Under the pieces are notes generated by a model, which saw only the letters and a list, made by a program, of their open reading frames with translations, did not search any database and was not told where the DNA came from. Positions 48,519 through 59,557 of a stretch of 64,000 nt of DNA are shown here, piece after piece. Each line of letters opens with the position of its first letter. Position 1 is the first letter of the stretch. Source of the stretch: Mangifera indica (Eukaryota > Streptophyta > Magnoliopsida > Sapindales > Anacardiaceae); NCBI RefSeq assembly GCF_011075055.1, contig NC_058139.1:13227584-13291583 (forward strand), written 5' to 3'. A program made the position numbers and the translations under genes.

Positions 48519-49345
48519 ATTTTATATCACAAAATAATAAATTAGATAATTAGTTATTAATGAAAGTAAATTTACATTCAGAAGATTGATTAGTTTAATT
48601 TCAATAAGTATTATTATTATGATGGATTTTAGTGGATTTATGTGAAAGAACTAATAAATAGTGTTCAACATTTGTAGAAAAGCAAAACCACATATCACTT
48701 AATTATTTATATACAAGCTAATAAGAACCATCTTTACATACATCATTTGAAAAACAAAAACACAAAGCATAATGAGAAAAGGGGGAGGTGTTCCATGTTC
48801 AAGGACTAAAACATCAAAGTCATTATATTTACAAAACATATAGCAATATCTAAAATGATGCCAATCACAATGGTACATAAATTTAACAAGAGCTTACGTC
48901 TAATGTCCTTAGAAGCACACATTAAATAAATAAGCAATTTTTAGCAACCAACTGAATTTTAATGCAAAAGACATCCTATTAATGCCAAAATTTAGTTTAG
49001 GTGCAATCTTCGATCAACAATGAGATTATTTCAATGTCATAACCCACATTTGTAGAGGCTTCGTAATTGATCAGTATAATTCTTCAATCAGAACATTCCA
49101 CATATTCAACAAGCTAAAATTAAATACCTTACAAGCACAAATAAATAATTAACCACACAGATTCAACAATTAATCTGAACTAACTAAATTTTAAAGATAT
49201 AGAAACCATTCAGATCCAACTTTTACAAGATTCAACAAGCTAAAAGTAAATACCCCACAAGCACAAATAAATAATCAACCATGCAAATTCAACAATTGAT
49301 CTAAACCAACTAAAATTTCAAACAACAAAAACCATTTAAAAAAAA
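48519..49345. other. 5' non-coding part of the hAT
   Basis: No coding sequence. It holds a 125-bp two-copy repeat from about 49104: AACAAGCTAAAATTAAATAC near 49109 recurs as AACAAGCTAAAAGTAAATAC near 49234. The second copy is interrupted by the Mutator-like element at 49346. Confidence 0.6.
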
Positions 49346-50307
49346 GGGAAAAAGACTATTTCCCACCCATATTTTAGGCCTATTTCAAACCTATACCCGC
49401 GGGAGATAAAAAACCCCTTTTCCCACCCATGACCAAACTGTCATCCAATTTTTCAGTTAGGGACAGGGGTAAAATCAGTATTTAGTATTTAAAGCCTTAA
49501 AACTTTAAAATTTCACCATCTGCCCCTCTAGGTTTTAAAAACTAACAACTTAACCCATCCTCAAAGTTTAAAAAGTTTAGATTTCACCCCTAGGGTTTGC
49601 TTTCTTCTTCGGCCACCACCGACGGCTGATGCATTCTATCGATCTCCCATCTTCAACTAAAAAGGATGATGAAGAACAACCTTTTTGTCGCTCATCGTCC
49701 ATATCTGGAAGAATAGACAAAGAATGACACTTCATCGTCCTTCGTTGTCATGTCTGGATGATGTGATAAGCGACGAAGGATGACGAAGCATCATCCTTCG
49801 TCGTCTGGGTGGAACGACGAAGAGAAACCTCTTTGTTGCACCAAGAGATCTTCGTCTCTTCATCGCACCGTGCGACAAGGAGATAAAGATCTCTTCATCA
49901 CACTATTGCCATCACACCAGGAGAAGAAGGAGGCCAGTAACAACGCCGAAACGACGTTAAAAGATGAAGTTGAAAAATGGGGATGAAACTGTTATTTTTG
50001 AAAGTTATGAGGGGTAGCTATGTTTTGAAAAATATAGAAACCCTAGGTTTGGGGGTGAAAATGTTAGTTTTCAAAGTTTAAAAACTTTAGGTAAAGGTGA
50101 AATGTTAGTTTCTAAAACCTAAGAGGGGTGAAAAGTAATAAACTTTATAACTTTTTAATATAAACAATAAAATACTGATTTTACCCCTATCCCTAACTAA
50201 AAAATTGAACGATAGTTTGGTCATAGGTAGGAAAAGAGGTTTTTCATCTCCTGTGAGTATAAGTTTGAGATAGGTCTAAAAAATGGGTAGGAAATAGTCC
50301 TTTTCCC
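49346..50307. mobile_element. Mutator-like element, family A, inside the hAT
   Basis: Ends are inverted copies over about 300 bases (left GGGAAAAAGACTATTTCCCA; right, complemented, GGGAAAAGGACTATTTCCTA). Flanking 9-mers TAAAAAAAA and TAAAAAACA match at 8 of 9. The interior (49600-49980) is richer in GC and repeats GACGAAG, CTTCGTC and GAGATC. A 68-residue plus frame at 49780-49986 crosses it without a recognisable domain. No transposase. Confidence 0.85.
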
Positions 50308-50962
50308 TAAAAAACATTTAGGTTTAAGATGAAGTCTTATCCAACAATGAAACCTAAGGTTTGAAACATTAATGTAACTTGATTTCAGTTGGCATAACTA
50401 TGATTAATCAGATTTTTTAGGTTGGTTAATTCCATAATTAGAAACCCCAATTCCGAAATTAGGGTTCAATCAATTCTAACAACAAATTAACAAATTCAAG
50501 CAAACAAATAACAAACAACAAACTTGGATTATATTGTTGTCACTAAAGTCGTCTTTGTTAAACATGAATGTTAGACAAATAGAAGTGCTCTAATGTTTAG
50601 AGTAGAGATGATTCATGACTGGATTGGATTATGTTGTTGACGTTTTGATAGAGATATAGACTGATGAGGTTTTGTGAAAGTTGAAAGAAGAAGAGACTGA
50701 CAGAAGGCTAGAAGATACGTACATTAGTGAGAGACTGAATGGTTAAATAAGTCTTTGACTAAAATTTATTAATAAAAGGTAAAACGACACTGTATTTCAG
50801 GCAAGCTAATTTGGCACACAAGCTAAGCTAAACCACTCGACATTGGGCTTAGGCTTGTTTATACTGATACATAAAGCTTAAGTTTAGGCACAAGATAATT
50901 CTTGTGTAGCTCATTTCAGGCTTGTTCGAGCTGAATTCGAGTTTTATTTGAATCCAACCATA
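50308..50962. other. Right end of the hAT with subterminal repeats
   Basis: From 50800 it carries AAGCTAAGCTAAACC, GGCTTAGGCTTG and TTCGAGCTGAATTCGAG, the counterpart of the left subterminal repeats, and ends in the complemented TIR. No gene. Confidence 0.6.
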
Positions 50963-50970
50963 CCTGTAAC

Positions 50971-53340
50971 AATCTGACACATTTTCTTTAACTAGTGTCC
51001 TTTGTGTTCCCTCAATGAAAAATAAGCTAATATCTATTTCTCAATTTTGTATCTCTAACCAAGTTTCCATTGAATTTTTTCTGTTCCATTTTGTGGTAAA
51101 GGTTTTCAACACAAGGGCGAAAATACTATATGACAAGAGTAAAGATGGAATGTATAAATAGCCAACTTGTCCCTCCATGTCTCCTACTATTGCAATGTCT
51201 AATGGTCAATCCTCTATAGAAAAGTGGCATCAATAGCTTGGTCATCCATCCACCAATATTTTGTAATATTTAATTAAAGATTTTTCATTATCTGCTTATA
51301 TGTCAAAGTTAATTTAGACTCATGTAATTCTTGTCTTTCTAATAGAAGTCATAGTTGCCTTTTAGCACTTCCTTTCTTTCTAGTAAAGAACCTTTGGAAC
51401 TTATTTATTTGGATGTTTGGGGACCAAATCCAATCACCTCAATCGATAATTATAGGTTCTATGTCATTTTTCTTGATCATTATACAGGGTATACATGACT
51501 CTATTCCATAAAAAAAAAAAAAAAATTGATATGGCTACTCTATTTCCAAAATTCAAAGTTGTTGTTGAAAAACCTTTCAAAAGATCAATAGTTAATCTTT
51601 GCATTGATGGTGGAAGGGAATATTTGAAGCTTAAATCCGTTTAAAAGAATCTAATATCAATCATATGTTAACACCACCATATACTCCCCAACACAATAGC
51701 ATGGTCAAATGGAAACACCGTCACTTGGTAGAAACTAGAAGATTGATGCACTGAGCATGTCTAACTCTTGCATTTTTGTCTTATGCTTTCAAAACTATAG
51801 TTTATTTAATTAATCATATGCCAACACTAGTTCTTGATCACAAGTCACCATTTTTCAAATTGTTTCAAATTACATGAAATTAAAAGTGTTTGGTTGTCTT
51901 TGTTACCCCTGGATGAAACCTTACACTTCCAATAAACTTCAGGCCAAATCAAAACCATGCATCTTCTTAGGTTATTCCTCTCAACAAAATGCATATTTGT
52001 GTTTTGATTTAAATTATGACATTATGTACTCATGCAGACACCTTGTTTTTTATGAAAATAATTTTCCATATGTTGTCAATAACATATCTTTACTTCGAGT
52101 CACTGCAGCAATAACATCAAAATGGACCCATGATAACTCAATGCCTTATGTCCTTTAAGTGTTGATTAACCATGGGACAACTACAATTTGAGACATGCAA
52201 GGAGCGGACTTTACACAACCATCCATTCAGGTATTATCACCTCACTTTCCTTCTACAGTATTTCCTTCCTCAAGTTGGAATCCCAATGCTCTTCAAAGTG
52301 CAACATCAGTAGACACTCTAACTTCCTCTATCATATCTACACCAATATTTTCATCACCTATAAATACTACTACTTTTACCATATATTTGCCACTCTTTAT
52401 TAAAATTTAACCACCAGCCCGAACACATTCCATGGCAATTCGAGTCTTAAATAACATCCATAAACCAAAAAAAATTCTTTTACATGGCAACCAAGTATCC
52501 TAGTTCATCACCTCTTGAACCCACTTGTGTCACAAGTAATAAGTGATCCAAACTGGTGTTTTGTCTTGTCTAAAGAAATTATTACTTTGTTAACGAATAA
52601 CACTTGGGAACTTGTGCCTCTTCCCCTAAACAAAAATGTCTTTTCAATCAACACAAATACATTTAGGAGTTCTTAGAGAAAACCAAAATGCTTGATGCTA
52701 AAGTAGTGTCTACTCCCATGTCTTCTTATCCACCACTTGTTATAGATGATAGTTCTTCTCTAACTGACTTAAAATTTTATCGAAGTGTCATTGGGTCATT
52801 GCAACATCTCTTGTTTACCAAGTCAGACATTATATATCCAATCAACAAGTTTGCTCAGTTTATGCATCATTTTACATAGAAGCACTGGTCTGCTATTAAA
52901 AGGTTATTAAGATAATTAAAAGGAACCATATTTCATGGCCTCTTTCTAAGACCCTTAAAGACACTTTCTCCTATAGCCTTCTCTGACAACGATTAGGCAA
53001 GTGACTAAGACTCTTTTCATTCAACTTTTGCTCATGTTATCTATTGGGGTGGCAATCCAATGTCATGGAGCTCCAAAAATCTCTTCTTTTAGAGCTTCAT
53101 ATTCAACTATCTCATTCACCAATCATACATTGTGATTATATTGACATAACATATTTTTGTGCTAACCACATTTTCTACTCAAGGATGAAACACCTATCAC
53201 TTGATTACCATTTTGTTTGTGAAAGAGTCCAAGTAAGGAGACTTCAAGTTCTTCACATTTCCAATAAAGATCAATATGCAAATGCTTTGACTAAACCGTT
53301 TGCCAAACAACTGCTACAATTTCTATAGAGTAATATTGGA
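50971..53340 (+). pseudogene. Outer copia integrase, RT remnant and RNase H
   Basis: The copia coding sequence resumes exactly after the hAT duplication with a degenerate VLCVPSMKNKLIS near 51000. Then come the GAG-pre-integrase WHQ-LGHPS box near 51215 and integrase traces IDGGREYLK near 51610 and TPPYTPQHNSMV near 51680. An open frame at 51874-52158 contains LKVFGCLCYPWMKPY and CIFLGYSS (post-integrase). After NTWELVPLP near 52605 the RT core is missing and the sequence jumps to MLDAKVVSTPM (frame 52688-52879, with YRSVIGSLQHL). RNase H ends at 53044-53328 with SRMKHLSLDYHFVCE and DQYANALTKPFA. Multiple stops and frameshifts throughout. Confidence 0.88.
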
Positions 53341-53372
53341 ATTGCCAATGGCACTGCCATCTTGTGGGGGCC

Positions 53373-53672
53373 TAAAAAAAGGATAAGTTACAACTTATCA
53401 TTCCATTATATCTTCAATTGTATTATTATGTATCTTGAGTTGTGTTATCTTTGTAACAACTTATAATTAGCTAAAGCTTGAATCAACATCTTAGTAACAA
53501 TATCTTCTTATTATTGTATATCTCCAATTGTATTATCTTTGTAACAACATGTAGTTAGCTAAAGTTTGAATCAACATTCTTTATCTCTTTGACTACTATT
53601 TAAGCTGTACTCATGAATTGAATCAAATGAAAATCTTTCCAATTCCTTCATCTTTCTATTAAATCATTTTCA
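53373..53672 (+). repeat. 3' LTR of outer copia
   Basis: 300 bp, TAAAAAAAGGATAAG...CATTTTCA. It is longer than the 5' LTR mainly by an extra block around TATCTTGAGTTGTGTTATCT. The TTATT duplication follows immediately. Confidence 0.87.
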
Positions 53673-53677
53673 TTATT

Positions 53678-54636
53678 CACATTTTTTCTAACTAGGGTTT
53701 TCGGGCATAAATCTTATAAAAAAAATTGCTATTTGAGAATAGGGGCAAAATAGACTTTCAAAAAGTAATTGGATGGAACTCAGTTTAAACTAACAGCAGT
53801 AGGTTGTGATATGCCTTATGATAATTACTAGGGTGGGTAGAACTAATTATCTCTGAAGGGTCAGAATAGGTCCATTTCAGAATTTCATCTTTTAGAACAT
53901 TGGTTACATTAGGAAAAATAAATAATTTATGTATTTGTCAAATTTATATAAATAGCAATGTTATATGTATATTTTTTTTTTTGTATATAATTTGAGTATA
54001 TAAATTATGTGTCATCATATAATTGAGTTTTATTTTATTATTTAATTCAAAATTATTTAATCATATGATAATACATCATCTATATAGTTAAATTATATAT
54101 AAAAAATATATAAGTATAATTTTGTACGTAATAAAGGTTTTCATAGAGACATTGACAGGAGATTCATATGTAATAGTGTTAAACTCTGAAACAATACAAA
54201 AGTTATGGTACTAAAAATTTTATCTAATGGTTAATAGCAAATGATTTTGTGATGAGTGATTTAAACAAATGTGTTTATAAATCATTCAATTCAAGCACTT
54301 ACGTGATTATTTGTAACTGTTAAATATTTCCTATAAATATTATTGTATTATTATTTTTATTTTTTTCCAATTAAATTCAATTGTAACTATTAGAGTGTGG
54401 TCCATTTTTGGCTATTTCGAAACTCAGCATATTTTTTTAACCGATTCTCAAAATATTGTCTTTCAAATAAAACATCCCTTAAAGAAATTCAAATAATAAA
54501 ATTATATAACAACTGATAATAAAATATGTGTGAAAAGGAAAACGCTTATTTAAGATGTTTAAACAAATAATTCAAAGCACTTACGACCGGGCATTGCAAA
54601 CCAGTAGATAATAGAACAAATACCATCTTTACACAC
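53678..54636. other. Spacer, contains one MITE-like unit
   Basis: No gene recognised. The MITE-like unit at 53958-54124 is listed separately; the rest is featureless AT-rich DNA. Confidence 0.4.
53958..54124. mobile_element. AT-rich MITE with about 70-bp TIRs
   Basis: The left half (TATAAATTATGTGTCATCAT) and the complemented right half (TATAGATGATGTATTATCAT) are inverted copies. The core TTATTATTTAATTCAAAATT matches the cores at 3214-3372 and 59265-59425 in inverse orientation. This is the best-preserved of the three copies. Confidence 0.55.
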
Positions 54637-54645
54637 AAATACAAG

Positions 54646-55540
54646 GTCAAAAGACCTATTCCCAGTCAACGTTAGCGTACTCTCAAATTCTCATATGCGA
54701 AATTTAAAAGATTTAAATATTTACTTTTTTTATTACAATTTTTTGTTATAGTCAAAAGTTAAAATATTATTTAGTTAAAAATATTAAAAAACTAAAATTT
54801 TATCATATTTCTTTATTTTAATTTAAAATTTTAATAATTTTTTTCTTACCAAAACTTGAAAAGTGATAATTTTAGCCCTAAGGTTTTCTTCTCATTCTCT
54901 TCAATGACCATCTCATTTCTAACCATCAGTTGGTTTTCCCAAATCTCTTATCCTCTGGCCGAAGCTTGAAGATCGACAGCCAATTCAAATGAAGCATGAT
55001 GAAGATGAAGATCGACCAAGTCTCTTTGAGGGTCTCTCCGGTTCATCTTCATCCTTCCAAATGACGCTTAAGAGCATGACAAAGCTTCGTCTTTTGACAG
55101 AGACACCGATACTAAAGAGATGAAGCGCAACAATATTTGTAGGTCTTCGTTGTGCTTTTGTGGCCACTTCAATTTGTCTCGAATCATCATGCTTTGTGGT
55201 TGCGTCTTTGTCAAGGAGAAGAAGATAGATGGGAGAAGAGATCTAGGAAGGTCAATGGACAGCCAGAAAGGAGATGGTTGTCAAAGAGAAGGAGAATAAA
55301 ACCCTATAGGGAAAATATTCACTTTTTTAAACTTTGAATGAAAAAATTATTAAATTTTTAAACTAAGAGAAAAAATGAGATAAAATTTTAGTCTTTTAAA
55401 TATTTTTAGTTAAATAACATTTTTACCCTAAACTCTAATAAAAAATTTTAACAGAAGAGTGAGTATTTGAGTTTTTAAAATTTTATAAATAAAAGTTTAA
55501 AAATACACTAAACCTTCTATAGAAATAAGTCTTTTGGCTT
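54646..55540. mobile_element. Mutator-like element, family B (about 0.9 kb)
   Basis: It has inverted ends (left GTCAAAAGACCTATTCCCA; right, complemented, GCCAAAAGACTTATTTC after AA). A perfect 9-bp direct repeat AAATACAAG lies at 54637-54645 and 55541-55549. The exact terminus is ambiguous by two or three bases, because the left duplication ends in AAG and the right TIR begins AAG when complemented. The interior (54900-55290) is GC-richer, with short frames on both strands (54985-55167 minus, 55152-55337 plus), none recognisable. Confidence 0.82.
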
Positions 55541-55549
55541 AAATACAAG

Positions 55550-55967
55550 TCACCAAACACATTTACAACAATTCCTGATATAAACTGACACAAATTGGAT
55601 TTTTTGTGCAACCAAATGTCAAGGAGGACGTTAAGATATACTAACACTCATATTTTAAATTTAATAAAATAATATTTCATTACATAATATTATATCAAGT
55701 GAATGTTGAATTAAATATTTAAAATTTTATATATATTTAAATATTATATATATACGCGCACACACTATTCATCTTTAAAATTTTAAATTTTAAATTTTGA
55801 AACATTGGTGAAACTACCTGTAAATTTATGTGACATTTAAAGTATTACCAAGTATCCTTACAAATGGCAAAAGCTAAATATGATGACTCCTATGCAATAG
55901 ATTTACTACACACGTCTAAACATCTTAATTAATAACACATTATTATTATTATAATATAAATTTTGCC
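55550..55967. other. AT-rich spacer
   Basis: No gene or repeat boundary. It includes a short ATATATATACGCGCACACAC alternating tract near 55745. Confidence 0.4.
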
Positions 55968-55976
55968 AAATTTAAA

Positions 55977-56848
55977 GGAAAAATGACTATTTTTCATCTA
56001 AGTTTTAGTTAAAATTTAAATCATATCTGTAATAGTTAAAAAGTCTAAACTTTCACCTATGACTCAATTTTTATTAACTTTTTTTTGTCAAAAATAAGGA
56101 TAAGATGATATTTTATTGTTTATATTAAAAGGATATAAAACTTATTATTTTTTTCTTTCTCAGAATTTAGAAACTAATAATTTAACCATTACTTAAAGTT
56201 TTCAAACTTTAAAAAGTAATATTTTTAGTCTCAAACCTAGAGTTTTCATATTTTTCAAACTGTAACTGCCCTCCAAAACTTTCAAAAATAGCAGTTTCAC
56301 CCAACTCTTCAACTTCAGCTTCTAGTGTCCTTTCTGGCCTCCTTTTTCTTCTACGCTGATAATAGGTGGTACAATGAAGAAACATCTCTTCGTCTCACGA
56401 TAGTGTGACGAAGAGATCTCTGGCTCAAGAGAAGAAGGAGGTCCCATGTGACAAAGAGATCTCTAGCTCAAAAGAATAAGGAGGTCGAAGAGGATGTTAA
56501 AAAAATGTCCAAAGCTGAAGTTGAAAAGTGAGGATGAAACTACTATTTTTAAAAGTTTTAGAGGACAGTTACAGTTTAAAAAATATGAAAACCCTATAAA
56601 TGTAAAAATATTACTTTTCAAAGTTTAAAAACTTTAAATAAAGATATAATTTTAATTTCTAAAATTTGAGAGAGAAAAAAGTAATAAATTTTATATCTTT
56701 TAAATAAAAATAATAAAATAATTATTTTATCTTTATTTTTTAAAAAATTAATAAAAATTAAGTCATAGATAAAAATTTGAATTTTTTAATTATTGTGAAT
56801 ATGATTTTAAATGTTAACTACGCCTAGAGTAAAAATAGTCGTTTTCCC
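55977..56848. mobile_element. Mutator-like element, family A (872 bp)
   Basis: Ends are inverted copies (left GGAAAAATGACTATTTTTCA; right, complemented, GGGAAAACGACTATTTTTAC). They are flanked by a perfect 9-bp duplication AAATTTAAA (55968-55976 and 56849-56857). The interior at 56340-56500 has repeats of GACGAAGAGATCTC and GAAGAAGGAGG, closely related to the interior of the element at 49346-50307. No transposase. Confidence 0.88.
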
Positions 56849-56857
56849 AAATTTAAA

Positions 56858-57330
56858 TTACGGGTTACATATAAGATGGCGATCGTTTTGGTTGGCAAAG
56901 AAGTTTGTGCCACCAAATTCTTAATGAGTTGCCAATTTGAAAGGGCAGGGCAGGGTACCCTCAAAGTATAGAAAAGGACCTTTTAACTTTTCTAACACGC
57001 TCTTCATGCCAAAATCACACCTCACTTTCAAACCTTTTTTTTATATATTCATAAATTGCCCTTTTGCCAAAACACTTCTGACAAGTTCGATACTACGTGA
57101 TTACACGCTCCATTAAAGGGCGGTGGAGATAGGGAGCAGCTTAGCATGCTTATTAATAAAAAAATCAACATGCGCTTTCCACGTGGACAGTTGGAGAGAG
57201 TATCCAATGAGCCGAGTATTTCAATAAGTCGGCTTATCGTGAGATAAAGATGGAGGAATTGAATTAATTGTTTCCTTTCGAAAAATTAATTAAATTAACT
57301 AAGTACAAATAAGGATAAATTAAACTGAAT
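56858..57330. other. Low-copy-looking DNA with CCACGTGG box
   Basis: Less AT-rich than its surroundings and without repeat signatures. It contains a perfect palindromic G-box CCACGTGG near 57180, a bZIP/bHLH-type site in plant promoters. No gene can be attached to it. Confidence 0.4.
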
Positions 57331-57650
57331 TAAGTTCAAACTCAGATAAGTTCAATCTCAGTTTGATAACTGTTTATGTAAACCTTAACCACTGCTCAAC
57401 CTCATCGAGCCGAACAAAAAGATAACTTGTACTTGAGCTCATAAGCTCGCAAGCTACGCGTGAGCTATTCATGACCCTAATTCGAAAAACTTAACGAGCC
57501 AAGCTACTCCAAATTGTTCAGAAGCTAATAGTCAAATATGTTTAATATCCAAGCCTATCGAGCTCATTACCGATCTCGACTCAAATATGCTTAATGAGTC
57601 GAGCCTAACAAGCTTAAAGTTCACGAGCTCACATAGATATACTTCCAAAG
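57330..57650. repeat. hAT-type subterminal repeat cluster
   Basis: Dense GAGCTC, AAGCTT, TCGAGC and AACGAGCC motifs. GACTCAAATATGCTTAATGA is nearly identical to GACTCAGATATGCTTAACGA in the left end of the hAT at 35426. It probably marks an end of a second, related hAT element. A clean TIR was not found. Confidence 0.55.
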
Positions 57651-58309
57651 CATTCAACCTTACTAAGATTTTGCCCTAAGACCCGACCCATTCACTAGCT
57701 TATTATGAATTCTATAGGCCCATGTCACACTGGGCCTTTAGGAGCCGCTCAATTGTAGCAAAATATTAAATTAAAATTAATTAGAATTAATTGAATAGAA
57801 AAATCAAAATAATTTTTGAAATTTTAAAAAATTATTTTAATAATTATTAACCATAAATGGGTTCGCATTTGGTTAGCTTCCTGATAACAAAAGTTAGAAT
57901 TTTTTATTATAATTATAAACTTAATAAAATTAGATGAGAAAAATAACTTTAATAGAAAATTTTAAAAAACTATTAATAAATCACAACTGAATTTGTGCTG
58001 AAATTTAAATCCGTTGAGAAATTGACCCATTCATCAGAGTTGTCATCTCATGGATGATTCTTTTTGCTTTTGGAAAAAATGGCAAATGGCAATTCATAAT
58101 GACAACAACGTTGTATCAACATATTACATGCGCTTTCTGTTCACAAGCTTCCAGCATTTTGAACTCACTGATATCATCAACATATATTTCCCTTTTGTAG
58201 CTTTGCTCACCATATTTTGATTTGATAAGCTTCGCATCTTCAAATAAGTTCCACCCGCCTTATCTTCCAAATAAGCTAATAGCTGCCCAAGCTCTTTCCT
58301 AATAACACT
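57651..58309. other. Non-coding DNA
   Basis: No gene. The part from 58130 may be degenerate copia RT leading into the RNase H fragment, but I could not align it convincingly. Confidence 0.3.
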
Positions 58310-58835
58310 CTGTAGGAGGATAGTTGAGACATTACAATATCTAACTCTCACCAGGCTAGACATAGCTTATACTATCAATAAGCTAAATCAATACATGCAA
58401 TCTCCTACCACATTACGATGACAAGCATGCAAAAGATTCTTTAGGTATCTTAAAGGAACCTATAAACATAAGTTGTATTATCAAGTAAAAATTCTATTAA
58501 TCCTTAAAGGATATACTTATGCTGACTGGGCAAGCAATTTGGACGACAAAAGGTTTACAGAAGAAATCAATCTTTACCTTGGTGGAAAATTTGATACATT
58601 AGTCTTCAGAGAAACGTGTTATAGGTAGATCTTTGGCACAGTCAGAATATAGAGCGTTGGCACAGGCTGCAACAGACGAAATCTGGATTTTACATCTTTT
58701 TAGAGAATTAAAAGTTAAACTTATGATAGAAACATCAGTACAATGGTGTGATAATGTTAGTGCCATTGCCTTAGCTTCAAATCCAGTCCAACATGCCAAA
58801 ACTGATCATTTTCACGGTTTCAAAATGTTATTTTC
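58310..58835 (+). pseudogene. Ty1/copia RT-end and RNase H fragment
   Basis: In shifting plus-strand frames it encodes ETLQYLTLTRLDIAYTINKL near 58325 and a counterpart of KRILRYLKGT near 58430. GYTYADWASNLDDKRFT follows near 58510, holding the first RNase H Asp. The intact frame at 58633-58872 then reads QSEYRALAQAATDEIWIL and WCDNVSAIALASNPVQHAKT. These are the RNase H Glu and Asp boxes of copia elements. No LTR or duplication could be attached. It lies about 100 bases beyond the stop of the minus-strand host exons. Confidence 0.85.
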
Positions 58836-58935
58836 GTTTAAACATCGTTTAATGCATTTTCATTTTTTGTAAATCAATATATCTATATATTTTAAATATT
58901 TTCAAAAAGAAACAAAATACTAATTCAACAGATAA

Positions 58936-59140
58936 TCAATCCCTGCAACTTCCATTTTTGTTTCTCAGTTGTGGTTTAGTATCAAAATCCGGGCTACTTC
59001 CAACAAATTCCCTTCCATCAAGAGATCTATAGCTGCTAACATTTATGCTTTTTGATCCCGAGTTTTGATCTCGCAAATCATTAGCAAGCACTCTTGGGGC
59101 AGATAACAACATTTTCAGTTTATCAGATCCTGCATCATCT
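58936..59140 (-). CDS. Probable host gene, terminal coding exon
   Basis: Minus strand, 205 bases, preceded by a plausible acceptor (CTTCTTGATTTAG) and ended by TGA at 58936-58938. It is open throughout: DDAGSDKLKMLLSAPR, then VLANDLRDQNSGSKS and a Ser/Asn-rich hydrophilic tail ending NKNGSCRD. The exon takes over the codon split left by the upstream exon at 59558-59684, so the reading frame is continuous across the intron. I do not recognise the protein family. Composition and absence of transposon motifs point to a cellular gene or a gene fragment. Confidence 0.55.
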
Positions 59141-59264
59141 CTAAATCAAGAAGTCAAACTCACTTTTGAATGATATCACAATATGCTAATTAGTGGACTG
59201 AAAATCCAAACTTAAGCAGTACTCTTCAAGCGCACACTAAAGCATATTCGCAGTTTGTAATACT

Positions 59265-59425
59265 TTGAACAATAAAATTATGTGTACTAATAATAACTAC
59301 TAATTTGTATACTAACAAAAAAGAGTTATTATGTGATTAAGTGATTTTAAATTAAAAATAAAATAACATTAATTACAAAGTAACATTTTATTGTTAAATG
59401 CACAAATTAGTATTTGTGGTTAACA
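59265..59425. mobile_element. MITE-like unit inside the host intron
   Basis: The core TGATTTTAAATTAAAAATAA matches the MITE cores at 3214-3372 and, inverted, 53958-54124. The flanks contain ACTAATTTGTATACTAAC and an inverted ACAAATTAGTATTTG. It sits between the two putative host exons. Confidence 0.45.
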
Positions 59426-59557
59426 AAAATAATTTAACTTTTTTTTGAAAGGCCAACTTCAAGAGGATTACTCACTTCCAACTTCAAGAGGATTACTCAC
59501 TTCATTTTATATTTTATGACACAGGGATGGTGAAGATTTCAAAAGAGATTCACACAC

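Larger units (their letters stand above)
35426..50962 (-). mobile_element. hAT transposon (RICESLEEPER-like) inside the copia
   Basis: The left end TAGGATGGATTTGA and the complemented right end TATGGTTGGATTCAAA are imperfect TIRs. Flanking 8-mers CTTGCAAC (35418-35425) and CCTGTAAC (50963-50970) match at 6 of 8 positions, both differences being transitions, consistent with an aged 8-bp hAT duplication. Both ends carry GAGCTC/AAGCTT-rich subterminal repeats. Between them lies a minus-strand BED-finger/hAT transposase. Without the chromovirus (36975-46236) and the Mutator-like element (49346-50307), each with its duplication, the hAT would be about 5.3 kb, a normal size for an autonomous element. 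Confidence 0.82.
33988..53672 (+). mobile_element. Outer Ty1/copia element, split by nested insertions
   Basis: LTRs at 33988-34264 and 53373-53672 are bounded by a perfect TTATT duplication (33983-33987 and 53673-53677). A PBS, TGGCATCAGAGCC, follows the first LTR. A polypurine-type CTTGTGGGGGCC precedes the second. Gag and the start of the protease region lie left of the hAT transposon at 35426-50962. The rest of protease, integrase, an RT remnant and RNase H lie right of it. Removing the hAT and one copy of its duplication leaves a copia of about 4.1 kb, shortened mainly by loss of the RT core. It is the outermost and oldest layer of the nest. Confidence 0.9.

Noticed and set aside
56858..57330. 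Promoter of a host gene, based on the CCACGTGG box
   Set aside because: No transcription start, exon or gene could be attached on either side; a single 8-base box is not enough.
58124..58363. 79-codon minus-strand frame
   Set aside because: The plus strand over its end encodes a copia RT-end motif (ETLQYLTLTR), and the minus frame shows no known domain.
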